DNA of 64,000 nt from Oscillospiraceae bacterium (GTDB lineage Bacteria > Bacillota > Clostridia > Oscillospirales > CAG-272): contig SVUJ01000010.1 of assembly GCA_015063305.1 (NCBI GenBank), positions 1-64,000 on the forward strand, given 5' to 3'. Position numbers and translations under genes: made by a program. Shown here in pieces: positions 6,843 through 15,520 of the stretch. The notes under the pieces are model-generated. The model did not search any database. It was not told the DNA's origin and was given only the letters and a program-made list of their open reading frames with translations. Every line of letters begins with the position of its first letter. Position 1 is the stretch's first letter.

Positions 6843-8135
6843 ATGGGGTCAAGCTGTTGGAACGGCAGGGATATTCCAAAATTCGAACGACTTAGCGGGG
6901 ACAAAAAGACAGAGGTATTGATAATAGGCGGAGGAATGGCAGGTCTGCTTTGCGCTTATTGGTTGGAGAAGGCAGGGGTGGATTATATGCTCTGCGAAGC
7001 CGACAGGATATGCTCGGGAATCACAAAGAACACGACCGCAAAGATAAGCTCACAGCACGGCTTGATATACGCGAAGCTCGTGCGCGAGTTTGGGGTGGAT
7101 AAAGCAAAGCTTTATCTTGAAGCAAATGAAGAAGCCGTGAGAGAATATCGCAGAATATGTGAGAATATAGATTGCGGTTTTGAGAATAAGGATTCCTTCG
7201 TATATTCACGTAACAGCCTGAGAGAGATAGAGAACGAGCTGGCGGCAATAGCTAAGCTTGGATATAGAGCCGAGTTTTGTGACAGTCTGTCACTCCCGTT
7301 CAAGGTGGAGGGCGCGGTAAAATTCCACAACCAAGCTCAGTTTGACCCGCTGAAATTCGTGGCGAATATATCAAGGGGGCTTAATATATTTGAGCATACC
7401 AAGATAAAAGAGTTAATAGGGAATACCGCCATTACCGATAGAGGAAAGATAGAGGCAGAAAAAATAATAGTTACAACTCATTTTCCCTTCATAAATAAGC
7501 ACGGATGTTATTTTGTGAAGATGTATCAGCACCGCTCATATGTCATAGCGCTTGAGGGGGCGGAAGATGTGAACGGTATCTACGTTGACGCCTCGCAAAA
7601 CGGACTTTCCTTCAGGAATTACGGAAAATATCTGCTTTTGGGGGGCGGTTCGCACAGAACAGGCAAGAAGGGCGGATGTTGGCAGGAGCTTGAAGATCTC
7701 GCGAGAAAATATTATCCTCACTCGCAGATAAAATACCGTTTTGCAACCCAGGATTGTATGAGCCTTGACGGTGTTCCGTATATAGGTCAATATTCAAAAA
7801 ACACGCCAAATATGTTTGTCGCCACGGGATTTAATAAGTGGGGAATGAGTTCATCAATGGTGGCGGGAAAGCTTCTTTCCGATATGGTTCTCGGAAAGGA
7901 AAATAAATACGCCACAGTATTTGATCCCTCAAGAACTATACTTCGGGCACAGCTTGGCGCAAATCTTTTTGAAACGGCAGTCAATTTTGCCACGCCTACC
8001 ACTAAGCGTTGTCCGCATCTCGGGTGCGCCTTGAAGTGGAACGCGCAGGAGCGCTCTTGGGATTGCCCCTGCCACGGCTCTCGCTTTAATGAGCACGGTC
8101 AGCTTATAGATAACCCTGCTACCGATGATATCTAA
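6843..8135 (+). CDS. FAD-dependent oxidoreductase with C-terminal Rieske domain
   Basis: A 430-residue DadA-like flavoprotein. The dinucleotide-binding motif IIGGGMAGL lies near residues 26-35, followed by the acidic end of strand two. The C-terminal Rieske [2Fe-2S] site is complete: C390-P-H392 and C408-P-C-H411-G-S. Relatives such as B. subtilis YhfW have the same order and are about 70 residues longer, so the part after the Rieske site is short here. Substrate unknown; predicted cytoplasmic oxidoreductase. SD GGAG at about 6824-6830. It forms a two-gene unit with the helical-bundle protein upstream. Confidence 0.85.
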   Translation: MGSSCWNGRDIPKFERLSGDKKTEVLIIGGGMAGLLCAYWLEKAGVDYMLCEADRICSGITKNTTAKISSQHGLIYAKLVREFGVDKAKLYLEANEEAVREYRRICENIDCGFENKDSFVYSRNSLREIENELAAIAKLGYRAEFCDSLSLPFKVEGAVKFHNQAQFDPLKFVANISRGLNIFEHTKIKELIGNTAITDRGKIEAEKIIVTTHFPFINKHGCYFVKMYQHRSYVIALEGAEDVNGIYVDASQNGLSFRNYGKYLLLGGGSHRTGKKGGCWQELEDLARKYYPHSQIKYRFATQDCMSLDGVPYIGQYSKNTPNMFVATGFNKWGMSSSMVAGKLLSDMVLGKENKYATVFDPSRTILRAQLGANLFETAVNFATPTTKRCPHLGCALKWNAQERSWDCPCHGSRFNEHGQLIDNPATDDI

Positions 8136-8168
8136 AGGGCTGTTTCATTAAGATACAGAAGTCGTGAT

Positions 8169-8208
8169 TTGGTTCTCGTCGGCGTACGATTGTACGCCAG
8201 AGAGCCAA
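8169..8208. repeat. Intergenic hairpin
   Basis: Imperfect stem with arms at about 8169-8187 and 8192-8208 (GGCGTAC/GTACGCC core). It lies between convergent genes and lacks a T-run. Confidence 0.4.
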
Positions 8209-8263
8209 AGCGCGGCTAAAAAACACATATAAAAATTGAAATTCGTAAGAATTTCTACCTAAA

Positions 8264-8311
8264 AAACCGCTCTTGCTATCAGATTACGATAGTAAAAGCG
8301 GTTTCCTTTTT
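8264..8311 (+). terminator. Intrinsic terminator
   Basis: AAACCGCT (8264-8271) pairs with AGCGGTTT (8297-8304), with an inner stem TTGCTATC/GATAGTAA, then a T-rich tail. It ends the oxidoreductase unit. The A-run at 8261-8266 would also serve typA on the other strand. Confidence 0.8.
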
Positions 8312-8361
8312 ATTCTGTTTTTGTGTGTTTTTGTTCTGTGCTGAATGAAGCAGTCCTGAAA

Positions 8362-10197
8362 TTATTTTGCTGCTTCGCGTCGAGCCTTCATTACCGCCTT
8401 CATACGAAGCTCGGTATTCAGTATCTTCTTGCGAATTCTTATAGACTTCGGTGTTACCTCGATAAGCTCGTCGTCGGTTATAAACTCGATAGCTTCCTCA
8501 AGCGAGAAGATCACAGGGGGAGTGAGCAAGAGCTTTTCGTCAGCGCCCGCAGAACGGATAGCCGTAAGCTGCTTCTTCTTACAGGGGTTGACCGATATAT
8601 CCTCGTTCTTGGGTGTTTCTCCAACCACCATTCCCTCGTAAACGGGGGTCTGAGGACCAACGAAGAGGTTTCCGCGCTCCTGAGTGTTGTAAAGACCGTA
8701 TCTCGTCGTTTCTCCGTCCTCGGACGCAACAAGAGAGCCTGTAAATCTCATTACTATCTCACCTCTGTAGGGCTGATAGCCGTCGAATATCGTGTTCATA
8801 ATACCCTCGCCGCGGGTCGCGGTGAGAAATTCCGAACGGTATCCGAAAAGACATCTTGAGGGGATAGAATATTCTATTCTCATTCTCGAACCGAGAGGAT
8901 TCATTTCAAGAAGGTCGCCCTTGCGCTGACCAAGCTTCTCAACAACAGCGCCAACGTATTCCGAGGGGACGTCAAGCGTAACCCTCTCCATAGGCTCACA
9001 CTTCACACCGTCTATCTCCTTGAAGAGAACACGGGGGTTGGAGCACATCATCTCATAGCCCTCGCGGCGCATAGTTTCGATAAGTATGGAAAGGTGCATC
9101 TCGCCGCGTCCCGCAACTCTGAATTCCTCGGTGGTCTCACCGTCCTGAACTCTGAGCGACACGTCCTTAAGAAGCTCCTTGTAAAGTCTGTCGCGGAGCT
9201 GTCTTGAGGTAACGAACTTGCCCTCCTTACCCGCAAAGGGACTGCTGTTTACAGAGAAGGTCATTTCCACGGTAGGCTCACTTACCTTTACAAATTCAAG
9301 AGGCTCGGGGGCATTAAGGCTGGTTATGGTATCACCAATGGTGATATTCTCAGCGCCCGAGAAGCAAACGATGTCACCCATCTTGGCGTTCTCAACGGGA
9401 ACTCTTACAAGTCCGTCTATCTGATAGAGCGAAACTATCTTAGTTCTCTTTGGAGCAGCGCCAGAGTGATAGTTACATATATAAGCGTCTTGATTGGTTC
9501 TGATAGAACCGCGCTCTATGCGTCCGATACCTATTCTGCCAACGTATTCATTGTAGTCTATAGAAGAAACAAGAAGCTGGAGCTCTCCCTCCTCGTCGCC
9601 CTCGGGAGCGGGCATATAGTCGAGTATCTTATCAAAGAGGGGAACAAGGTCAACCCCCTCGACATCGGGGTCTTCTGTAGCAGTTCCCGCTCTGCCCGAG
9701 CAGTAGAGCATAGGGCTGTCAAGCTGTTCGTCGGACGCGTTGAGGTCGATAAGCAGCTCAAGTATCTCGTCCTCTACCTCACCGAGTCTTGCGTCGGGCT
9801 TGTCTATCTTATTTATAACGATTATAACTCTGTGGTTAAGCTCAAGAGCTCGCTGAAGCACGAATCTTGTCTGAGGCATAGGACCTTCCGCAGCATCGAC
9901 CAGCAAAATAACGCCGTTTACCATTTTGAGGATTCTCTCAACCTCGCCGCCGAAATCCGCGTGTCCTGGGGTGTCGATGATATTTATCTTCACGTCCTTA
10001 TAGTGTACGGCAGTGTTCTTTGCGAGTATAGTGATACCTCTTTCCTTTTCGAGGTCACCCGAGTCCATAACGCGTGTAACGGTCTCCTGGTTGTCGCGGT
10101 AGATTCCGCCCTGCTTGAGCATCTCATCAACAAGGGTAGTTTTTCCGTGGTCAACGTGCGCTATTATAGCAACGTTTCTCAAGTCATTTCTTATCAC
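8362..10197 (-). CDS. typA: Ribosome-associated GTPase TypA/BipA
   Basis: A 611-residue translational GTPase, the normal length for TypA. G1 is HVDHGKTT (residues 14-21), the switch-II motif [14 protein letters not shown] follows, and G4 is NKIDKPDAR. The EF-G-like domains and the TypA-specific C-terminal domain follow, ending in basic residues. The family binds the 70S ribosome and supports 50S assembly and growth under stress. The start codon is GTG at 10197, placed by AAAGGAG eight bases upstream; the next methionines fall inside the G domain. It stands alone on the minus strand, convergent with the Rieske unit. Confidence 0.97.
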   Translation of the reverse strand: MIRNDLRNVAIIAHVDHGKTTLVDEMLKQGGIYRDNQETVTRVMDSGDLEKERGITILAKNTAVHYKDVKINIIDTPGHADFGGEVERILKMVNGVILLVDAAEGPMPQTRFVLQRALELNHRVIIVINKIDKPDARLGEVEDEILELLIDLNASDEQLDSPMLYCSGRAGTATEDPDVEGVDLVPLFDKILDYMPAPEGDEEGELQLLVSSIDYNEYVGRIGIGRIERGSIRTNQDAYICNYHSGAAPKRTKIVSLYQIDGLVRVPVENAKMGDIVCFSGAENITIGDTITSLNAPEPLEFVKVSEPTVEMTFSVNSSPFAGKEGKFVTSRQLRDRLYKELLKDVSLRVQDGETTEEFRVAGRGEMHLSILIETMRREGYEMMCSNPRVLFKEIDGVKCEPMERVTLDVPSEYVGAVVEKLGQRKGDLLEMNPLGSRMRIEYSIPSRCLFGYRSEFLTATRGEGIMNTIFDGYQPYRGEIVMRFTGSLVASEDGETTRYGLYNTQERGNLFVGPQTPVYEGMVVGETPKNEDISVNPCKKKQLTAIRSAGADEKLLLTPPVIFSLEEAIEFITDDELIEVTPKSIRIRKKILNTELRMKAVMKARREAAK

Positions 10198-10335
10198 AGG
10201 TCAATCTCCTTTTAAAAATTTACTTCCAAAATAATATTATATCACAAAACTTTCCGATATAAAAGACCATATTTTTATAATTTTTGAAAATTTCTGAAAT
10301 AATTTATTGTGTATTTTGACATTCAGGGCGCAATA

Positions 10336-10364
10336 TTGACACATAGGGGTATATGTGTTATAAT
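10336..10364 (+). promoter_or_regulatory. Sigma-A promoter
   Basis: TTGACA 10336-10341 and TATAAT 10359-10364 with a 17-bp spacer, 32 bases before the HAD phosphatase start. Confidence 0.88.
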
Positions 10365-10395
10365 TATTCGGATAAATCAAGAACAGAGGAACACT

Positions 10396-11049
10396 ATGAA
10401 AAAGCTTTTGATATTTGACCTTGACGGCACACTTGCCGACACACTTCCGTCTATCACACGCGCAATAAACCTTGCATCAGAGAAGCTCGGATACCCCCAG
10501 CATAGCTGTGAGGAGGTAAGGGGAGCTATAGGAAACGGGGCGCGAAATCTTGTGCGCCGACTTATGCCCGAAAGTGACGCTACAAATGAAGAAAAGGTAG
10601 ACCGCTTTCTTAAAACTTATGAGGATATGTATGACACCACCTATATGGAAGCCAACAAGTGTTACGACGGAATGAGCGAGGCTATCAGAGAGCTTCACAA
10701 GAGGGGATACGGTATAGCGGTCCTCTCAAACAAGCAGGACGCTTACGTAAAGCCTATCGCGGCGCAGTTGATACCCTCGGATATTCTCGCATACGCCGCA
10801 GGGCAGAGAAAGGAATACCCTAAAAAGCCCGACCCCACAGTGCCGCTTATGATAGCGGGTGAGCTTGGTGTTGCTCCCGAAAACACCGCATTTATAGGCG
10901 ACAGTGACGTTGATATAATCACGGGCAAAAACGCGGGAATGTTCACCGTTGGCTGTGATTGGGGATATCGCGGCAGAGCCGAGCTTGAGAGTGTCGGCGC
11001 TGACAGAGTGATATCGCACCCCACAGAGCTGCTTGAAATATTCAAATAA
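10396..11049 (+). CDS. HAD-family hydrolase, phosphoglycolate phosphatase-like
   Basis: A 217-residue haloacid-dehalogenase phosphatase of the Gph/PGP type. Motif I is DLDGT (D8 and D10 catalytic), motif II lies in VLSNKQ, the motif III lysine falls in YPKKPDPT, and motif IV is GDSDVDI. A helical cap sits between motifs I and II. Likely cytoplasmic removal of phosphate from small phosphorylated metabolites; the name phosphoglycolate phosphatase is by family only. I start at ATG 10396; the longer frame from 10309 overlaps the promoter. Monocistronic. Confidence 0.88.
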   Translation: MKKLLIFDLDGTLADTLPSITRAINLASEKLGYPQHSCEEVRGAIGNGARNLVRRLMPESDATNEEKVDRFLKTYEDMYDTTYMEANKCYDGMSEAIRELHKRGYGIAVLSNKQDAYVKPIAAQLIPSDILAYAAGQRKEYPKKPDPTVPLMIAGELGVAPENTAFIGDSDVDIITGKNAGMFTVGCDWGYRGRAELESVGADRVISHPTELLEIFK

Positions 11050-11090
11050 AAAGATAAGGAGTCCAAATGGAGTCCTTATCTTTTTATTCT
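11048..11090. terminator. Bidirectional intrinsic terminator
   Basis: AAAAGATAAGGA and TCCTTATCTTTT pair around a 12-base loop. It serves the HAD gene on the plus strand, and its right arm contains the last codons of the minus-strand cysteine desulfurase. Confidence 0.8.
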
Positions 11091-12233
11091 TACAAGTGTT
11101 TCTATTCCTTTAGCAAGGGCTTCGCTCAGAGCGTCTACGTCGGATTTCTGATTGTACTCCGAAAAGCTTATTCTCAGTGAGCAGTCTGCCTTGTGCGCGT
11201 CAAGCCCGAAGGCTATGAGCGAGGAGCTTGGACTGTGCGAGTGCGATGAGCACGCCGAGCCACTGGAGACGTATATGCCGTCCCTTGAGAGGAAGTGAAG
11301 CATAGTTTCGCTCTTTATATTCGGAAGCGTGATGTTGAGAATATGGGGCGCAAAAGTGCGGTTGGGAATGTTCAGCGTCACGTCAAGCTCCTGTAATTTT
11401 TCTATTGCGTAGGAGCGAAGCCCGAGCATATGTGAAAGAGTTGCATCAAGGCGAGGATATATGTCTGCAACCGCCGCGCCGAACGCCGCTATTCCTATAA
11501 CGTTCTCAGTTCCCGAACGCCAACCGTTCTCCTGTCCGCCGCCAAGCAAAAAGGGAACTATCTTCTTTGCCTTTATCATCTCGTTGGATATATAAAGCGC
11601 GCCAACTCCCTTGGGGGCGTGTAGCTTATGACCGCTTATCGTAACGAGGTCGGCGTGTATACGAGCCGGGGTGAAGCGGGTCTTCAAAAATCCCTGAACG
11701 GCATCACAATGGGTTATTGCCGACGGATATTTAGCCTTTATCATAGCGAACGCCTCGGCTACGTTATATAAAGCGCCCGTTTCGTTGTTTACCATCATAA
11801 ACGACGCCATAAATATCTTTTTGTTCAAAAGAGAGGATATCTGCTCCAAGTCAAGCACACCGCCGCGTGTGGATATCCTCACCACCTCAAAGCCCTCCTT
11901 CTCAAGTCGGCGCATAGCGTTCTCTACCGAGGGATGCTCGGAGTTGGTGGTCAATATGAGGTTTGCATCTCTGCGCTCCTTAGCAAAGGCAGAGCCGAAT
12001 ATGGCAAGAGAGGATGCCTCTGTTCCGCAAGACGTGAAGACTATCTCTCCGCTCCCCTTAGCGCCAAGCGCGGTAAGGATAGAGCGCCTTGCCTCGCTTA
12101 TCAGCTTTTCTGCCCTCATACCCATATCGTGCAGAGATGAGGGATTTCCGTAATTATCAGCCGCTTCAAGCATTTTTGCCCTTGCCGCCGCCGATATTGC
12201 CGTGGTGGCACTGTTGTCAAGATATATTTCCAT
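11076..12233 (-). CDS. Cysteine desulfurase (NifS/IscS family)
   Basis: A 385-residue PLP aminotransferase-fold enzyme. DNSATT opens the protein, the PLP lysine is in SGHKLHAPKG, and the active cysteine is in GSACSSHSHSPSS. It takes sulfur from cysteine to give alanine and an enzyme persulfide for Fe-S clusters or thiolated tRNA. The short loop around the cysteine and the absence of an IscU gene nearby do not settle whether it is IscS-like or a tRNA-thiolation type. I start at ATG 12233, seven bases after AAGGA; a TTG two codons upstream is also open. The C-terminal codons are part of the shared terminator stem. Confidence 0.92.
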   Translation of the reverse strand: MEIYLDNSATTAISAAARAKMLEAADNYGNPSSLHDMGMRAEKLISEARRSILTALGAKGSGEIVFTSCGTEASSLAIFGSAFAKERRDANLILTTNSEHPSVENAMRRLEKEGFEVVRISTRGGVLDLEQISSLLNKKIFMASFMMVNNETGALYNVAEAFAMIKAKYPSAITHCDAVQGFLKTRFTPARIHADLVTISGHKLHAPKGVGALYISNEMIKAKKIVPFLLGGGQENGWRSGTENVIGIAAFGAAVADIYPRLDATLSHMLGLRSYAIEKLQELDVTLNIPNRTFAPHILNITLPNIKSETMLHFLSRDGIYVSSGSACSSHSHSPSSSLIAFGLDAHKADCSLRISFSEYNQKSDVDALSEALAKGIETLVRIKR

Positions 12234-12252
12234 TTTCAATTCCTTCTATAAT

Positions 12253-12276
12253 GGGGAAGGAAATTTTTCCTTCCCC
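12253..12276 (-). other. Intercistronic hairpin
   Basis: Perfect 11-bp inverted repeat (GGGGAAGGAAA with TTTCCTTCCCC) in the 60-base gap between the lipoprotein gene and the cysteine desulfurase gene. There is no T-run, so it may be an mRNA-stabilising or partial-termination structure. Confidence 0.55.
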
Positions 12277-12294
12277 AAAAAGTTATTCAGTATC

Positions 12295-13296
12295 TTATCT
12301 GAAGGTGAAGACCGATATCATACGGTCAACGTCCTCAATATGAAGTCCAAAGTTGTTTGCTGTTGCGGTGTAGGTTATGCTGTAGAACATATCCGAGTAG
12401 AGAACCACTACCTGTTTTATGTGATATTCCACACCGTCGTAGTTAGCTTTGAATGTAAGGGATATCGCCGAACGTCCCGCAACGAAAATGTCGCCCTTTT
12501 CCTCAATAAGCTCATATCCCGATATGCTTGCGGCATAGCTTTCCTTGATAGACGCAATATAGTCGCCAAGTGAGGTAGCCGTGTCGGGCGAGTATGAGGT
12601 CACCGTGACGTTTGAGCGTTCGCTCTCCGAGTAAAATGCCTCGGATCTTCCGCTCTCGGAATCGCATATCCAATTCTTCGGAACGTAAAATCTGTATTCA
12701 AGATTTTTGTGTGAAGCTATCTTCATTCCGTCGGGTGTCTTCTTGTCAACAAATTCGTCGCCCCCATGCTCGGCTCTGTCGCAAAGCACGAATACGTCGC
12801 TTACAGAGGTTATGGTCGAGGCGTGATTTTCTACCGACTCGGTAGGAATATAGAAGTTGAGCGACACCATATCGCCCTTGTGAAGAACGGATATCTGTGT
12901 GCAGGTATAATCTGTATCGTCTATCTTCGCGGTGTAGGTCATCTTAATAGCATCGAGCCCCGCAAGTACAGCGGCATCGCGCGATTTAAGCTCAAAGGAA
13001 GCGAGAGAGGATGCATAGCCCTGCGCGCAGTAGTCGATATACTCCGCGAGAGTCATATCCGCAGAGGGTGTGAAGTATCTTGCCGATATTATCATTTTCT
13101 CGGGTACGTAAGCAAAAGCGCTTGATATACCGCTTTCGGTATTCACGGTCATCTGCTCGGGAACGTAGAGCTTAAAGGGTTCGCCGCTCACAGATGCGAG
13201 GAGCATTCCTTTCGGCACTTCCTCACGGTCACCGCAGGATGATAAAAGCAAAGTACACAGCATAAGAGCCAGTACCAAAGCTATAAATTTTTTCAT
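12295..13296 (-). CDS. Lipoprotein with two tandem PsbP-like repeats
   Basis: A 333-residue secreted lipoprotein: signal peptide with lipobox LSSC (Cys near residue 21). The mature part is an internal duplication of about 130 residues. Each half runs through FKLYVPEQM or YRFYVPKNW, SARYFTP or TVTSYSP, LAEYIDY or LGDYIAS, the repeat SFELKSRDAAVLAGLDAIKMTY or SGYELIEEKG...AISLTF, and a final VSDVFVL or VDRMISVF. The pattern resembles the PsbP/DcrB-like fold, but the function is unknown. It lies just upstream of the cysteine desulfurase on the same strand, so a shared transcript is possible. Confidence 0.7.
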   Translation of the reverse strand: MKKFIALVLALMLCTLLLSSCGDREEVPKGMLLASVSGEPFKLYVPEQMTVNTESGISSAFAYVPEKMIISARYFTPSADMTLAEYIDYCAQGYASSLASFELKSRDAAVLAGLDAIKMTYTAKIDDTDYTCTQISVLHKGDMVSLNFYIPTESVENHASTITSVSDVFVLCDRAEHGGDEFVDKKTPDGMKIASHKNLEYRFYVPKNWICDSESGRSEAFYSESERSNVTVTSYSPDTATSLGDYIASIKESYAASISGYELIEEKGDIFVAGRSAISLTFKANYDGVEYHIKQVVVLYSDMFYSITYTATANNFGLHIEDVDRMISVFTFR

Positions 13297-13384
13297 TTCA
13301 AAGTAGCCTTTCCTTGATATTTCAACTTATATTATAGCAGATATTTACCCGCATATCAAGAACCATTTGTTAATTTTTACTCTT

Positions 13385-14803
13385 TCAGAGCTCATTTACA
13401 AGCTTTTTGAAAAATCTTCCGCGCTCCTCAAAGTCCGCGAAGGCATCAAAGCTCGCACAGGCAGGGGAGAGGATAACACTATCGCCCGCGCACGCAGCAT
13501 CGTGCGCGGTGGTAACCGCCTCGGCAAAATCGGTTCTCTCGATTATGAGCAGCTTTTCGGGAGAATATTTTTTACAGCCGAGTATAGCGTCCTTTATCTT
13601 TTTTGCGGTAGCTCCCGTGAGAACGGCGCATTTTGCGCTCTCGCAAAGAGATCTGGCAAGGGGCTCAAAGGATATGTTTTTGTCGTATCCGCCGCATATC
13701 ACCACCTTACTGCCGCTAACGGCCGTGAGTGCGGCGGCGGTGCGTGTGGGGGTAGAATCGATGGAGCTGTTGTAATATTTCACGCCGTCAAGCTCACGTA
13801 CAAGCTCAAGACGGTGTTCTACACCGCCAAAGCTTCGGGCTATCTCGGTGTATATATCGGTATCAACAAGACCGTAGGTCAGCGCTATAGCGGTCATATA
13901 ATTTTCGATATTGTGTTTCCCGGGTAATTTTATATCCGATATCTTCAAGAGAAGCTTTTCTGACCTGCCGTCGGAGTATATGATATCGTCGCCCCTTGCA
14001 AAAATGGCGAAAGTATTTTCCATCGAGGGAGAAACTATATCCTCATATGAGCTTTTACTTGAAGAAAACAGCACCATATCTTTTCCGCGTTCACGCGCGA
14101 TATCGGCGGTGACAGAGTTGTCGGCATTCAGAACTAAAAGCCCCGCGCCCACGGAAATTTTTCGCTTTGCAGCTATATATTCTTCCATATCGGTGTGCCA
14201 ATTCAGGTGGTTTGGCGTGATGTTGGTTATCGCGGCTCGCAGAGCAGAGAAATCCATAGTCATAAGCTGAAAGCTTGATAGCTCGATGACCGCGGTGTCT
14301 TTCTCCGACATCTCGGCGCACTTTGAGAGCAACGGAGTACCGATGTTTCCGCCAACGTATGCGCGCCCGCGCGCATATCTCTCGGTCATAGACTTCATAA
14401 AAAGATGTGTGAGTGTCGTGGTGGTAGTCTTTCCGTCGCTACCCGTGATGGCGAGTATGTCCGCCTTTGTAAGGGATACGAAAAGCTCCATTTCCGAGGA
14501 GAGCAGAGCGCCATTCTTCACAGCTTCGGGTATAGAGCCCGCGTCGGGACGTATCCCCGGGGAGCGGAAGATAACCGGGGTGTCTATACCGTCAAGGTAG
14601 CGCTCCCCAAGTATAAAGCTTACGCCTTTTTGCTCAAGGATGTCGCATATACCGCCAAAGGCATCTCGCGTTTTTTTATCGCGCACAGTCACCAAAGCCC
14701 CAGCGCCTATAAGTATATCTATGAGGGGCAGGTTGGATTTTCCCATACCCAATACGTCGCATTTTACGCCCCTTAGTTCTTCAATACCGTTTATCTTTTG
14801 CAC
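13385..14803 (-). CDS. murD: UDP-N-acetylmuramoylalanine--D-glutamate ligase
   Basis: MurD adds D-Glu to UDP-MurNAc-L-Ala in the cytoplasm during peptidoglycan synthesis. The N-terminal Rossmann-like domain has GMGKSNLPL; the ATP loop is GSDGKTTTT; NITPNHLNWH and the carbamoylated-lysine region follow; the C-terminal ligase domain has YNSSIDSTPT and ICGGYDKN. I start at GTG 14803 (472 residues). The open frame continues to an ATG at 14836, but that ATG overlaps the TATAAT box of the gene's own promoter, so it would not be in the mRNA. No other mur genes are adjacent. Confidence 0.93.
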   Translation of the reverse strand: MQKINGIEELRGVKCDVLGMGKSNLPLIDILIGAGALVTVRDKKTRDAFGGICDILEQKGVSFILGERYLDGIDTPVIFRSPGIRPDAGSIPEAVKNGALLSSEMELFVSLTKADILAITGSDGKTTTTTLTHLFMKSMTERYARGRAYVGGNIGTPLLSKCAEMSEKDTAVIELSSFQLMTMDFSALRAAITNITPNHLNWHTDMEEYIAAKRKISVGAGLLVLNADNSVTADIARERGKDMVLFSSSKSSYEDIVSPSMENTFAIFARGDDIIYSDGRSEKLLLKISDIKLPGKHNIENYMTAIALTYGLVDTDIYTEIARSFGGVEHRLELVRELDGVKYYNSSIDSTPTRTAAALTAVSGSKVVICGGYDKNISFEPLARSLCESAKCAVLTGATAKKIKDAILGCKKYSPEKLLIIERTDFAEAVTTAHDAACAGDSVILSPACASFDAFADFEERGRFFKKLVNEL

Positions 14804-14834
14804 TCTTCGACACCGCCCTTTCCTGTATACTATC

Positions 14835-14863
14835 ATTATATACTCAAAAACCCCCTATTGCAA
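14835..14863 (-). promoter_or_regulatory. Promoter of murD, overlapping an apparent ATG
   Basis: On the minus strand TTGCAA (14863-14858) and TATAAT (14840-14835) are 17 bases apart. The last two bases of the -10 box form the ATG of the longer murD frame. Confidence 0.75.
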
Positions 14864-14906
14864 GTAAAATGATGCTAAATTTGTGAAAATAATTGAAAAA
14901 TCCTCT

Positions 14907-14934
14907 TTGCAAAATCAAAAAAATTTGATATAAT
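14907..14934 (+). promoter_or_regulatory. Promoter of the YbaK-like gene
   Basis: TTGCAA 14907-14912 and TATAAT 14929-14934, spacer 16. It diverges from the murD promoter, whose -35 also reads TTGCAA. Confidence 0.7.
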
Positions 14935-14974
14935 GTAAGTTGATGATAATTTGTGGAACGGAGAAAAAATAGAT

Positions 14975-15448
14975 ATGTCTATAGAAAAGGTAAAAAAATA
15001 CTTTGAATCCTACGGAGTGCAGGATAGAGTGCTTGAATTTGACGTTTCAAGCGCAACCGTGGAGCTCGCTGCCGCAGCGCTCGGAACAGAAGGTGCGAGG
15101 ATCGCGAAGACGATATCCCTCGCTAAAAAAGAAGGCGGCTGTATGCTCGTTGTCTGCGCGGGTGACTACAAAATAGATAACAGAAAGTTTAAGGATAAAT
15201 TCGGATTTAAGGCATCTATGCTCTCCCACGATGATGCCCTCGCTATGACGGGACACGCCGTTGGCGGCGTTTGTCCTTTTGCGCTTCCCGAGGACGTTGA
15301 GGTGTATCTGGACGAGTCGCTCAAGCGCTTTGACACTGTATTTCCCGCGGCGGGATCTTCAAACAGCGCGATAGAGCTCAGCTGTGACGAGCTTTTTGAG
15401 TTCTCGCGCGCGGTATCCTGGGAAGACCTCTGCAAGCCCAGAGAATAA
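14975..15448 (+). CDS. YbaK/EbsC family aminoacyl-tRNA deacylase
   Basis: A 157-residue single-domain protein of the YbaK/ProX editing family, which removes wrongly attached amino acids from tRNA (mostly Cys or Ala on tRNA-Pro). It shows the family pattern ARIAKTISL, then KLDNRKFK-like KIDNRKFKDKFGFKA, then TGHAVGGVCPFALP and the terminal AAGSSNSAIELS loop. Start ATG 14975 with GGAG upstream; TTG at 14951 would extend it by eight residues. Which tRNA it edits is not visible. The topoisomerase gene follows 72 bases later. Confidence 0.88.
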   Translation: MSIEKVKKYFESYGVQDRVLEFDVSSATVELAAAALGTEGARIAKTISLAKKEGGCMLVVCAGDYKIDNRKFKDKFGFKASMLSHDDALAMTGHAVGGVCPFALPEDVEVYLDESLKRFDTVFPAAGSSNSAIELSCDELFEFSRAVSWEDLCKPRE

Positions 15449-15520
15449 TCCCGTGGGCGCTCTTCTTTTGGCGATTTTCTTGGGTGTAAGAAAAGCGTAC
15501 AAAAAATGGGAAGGTTAAAG

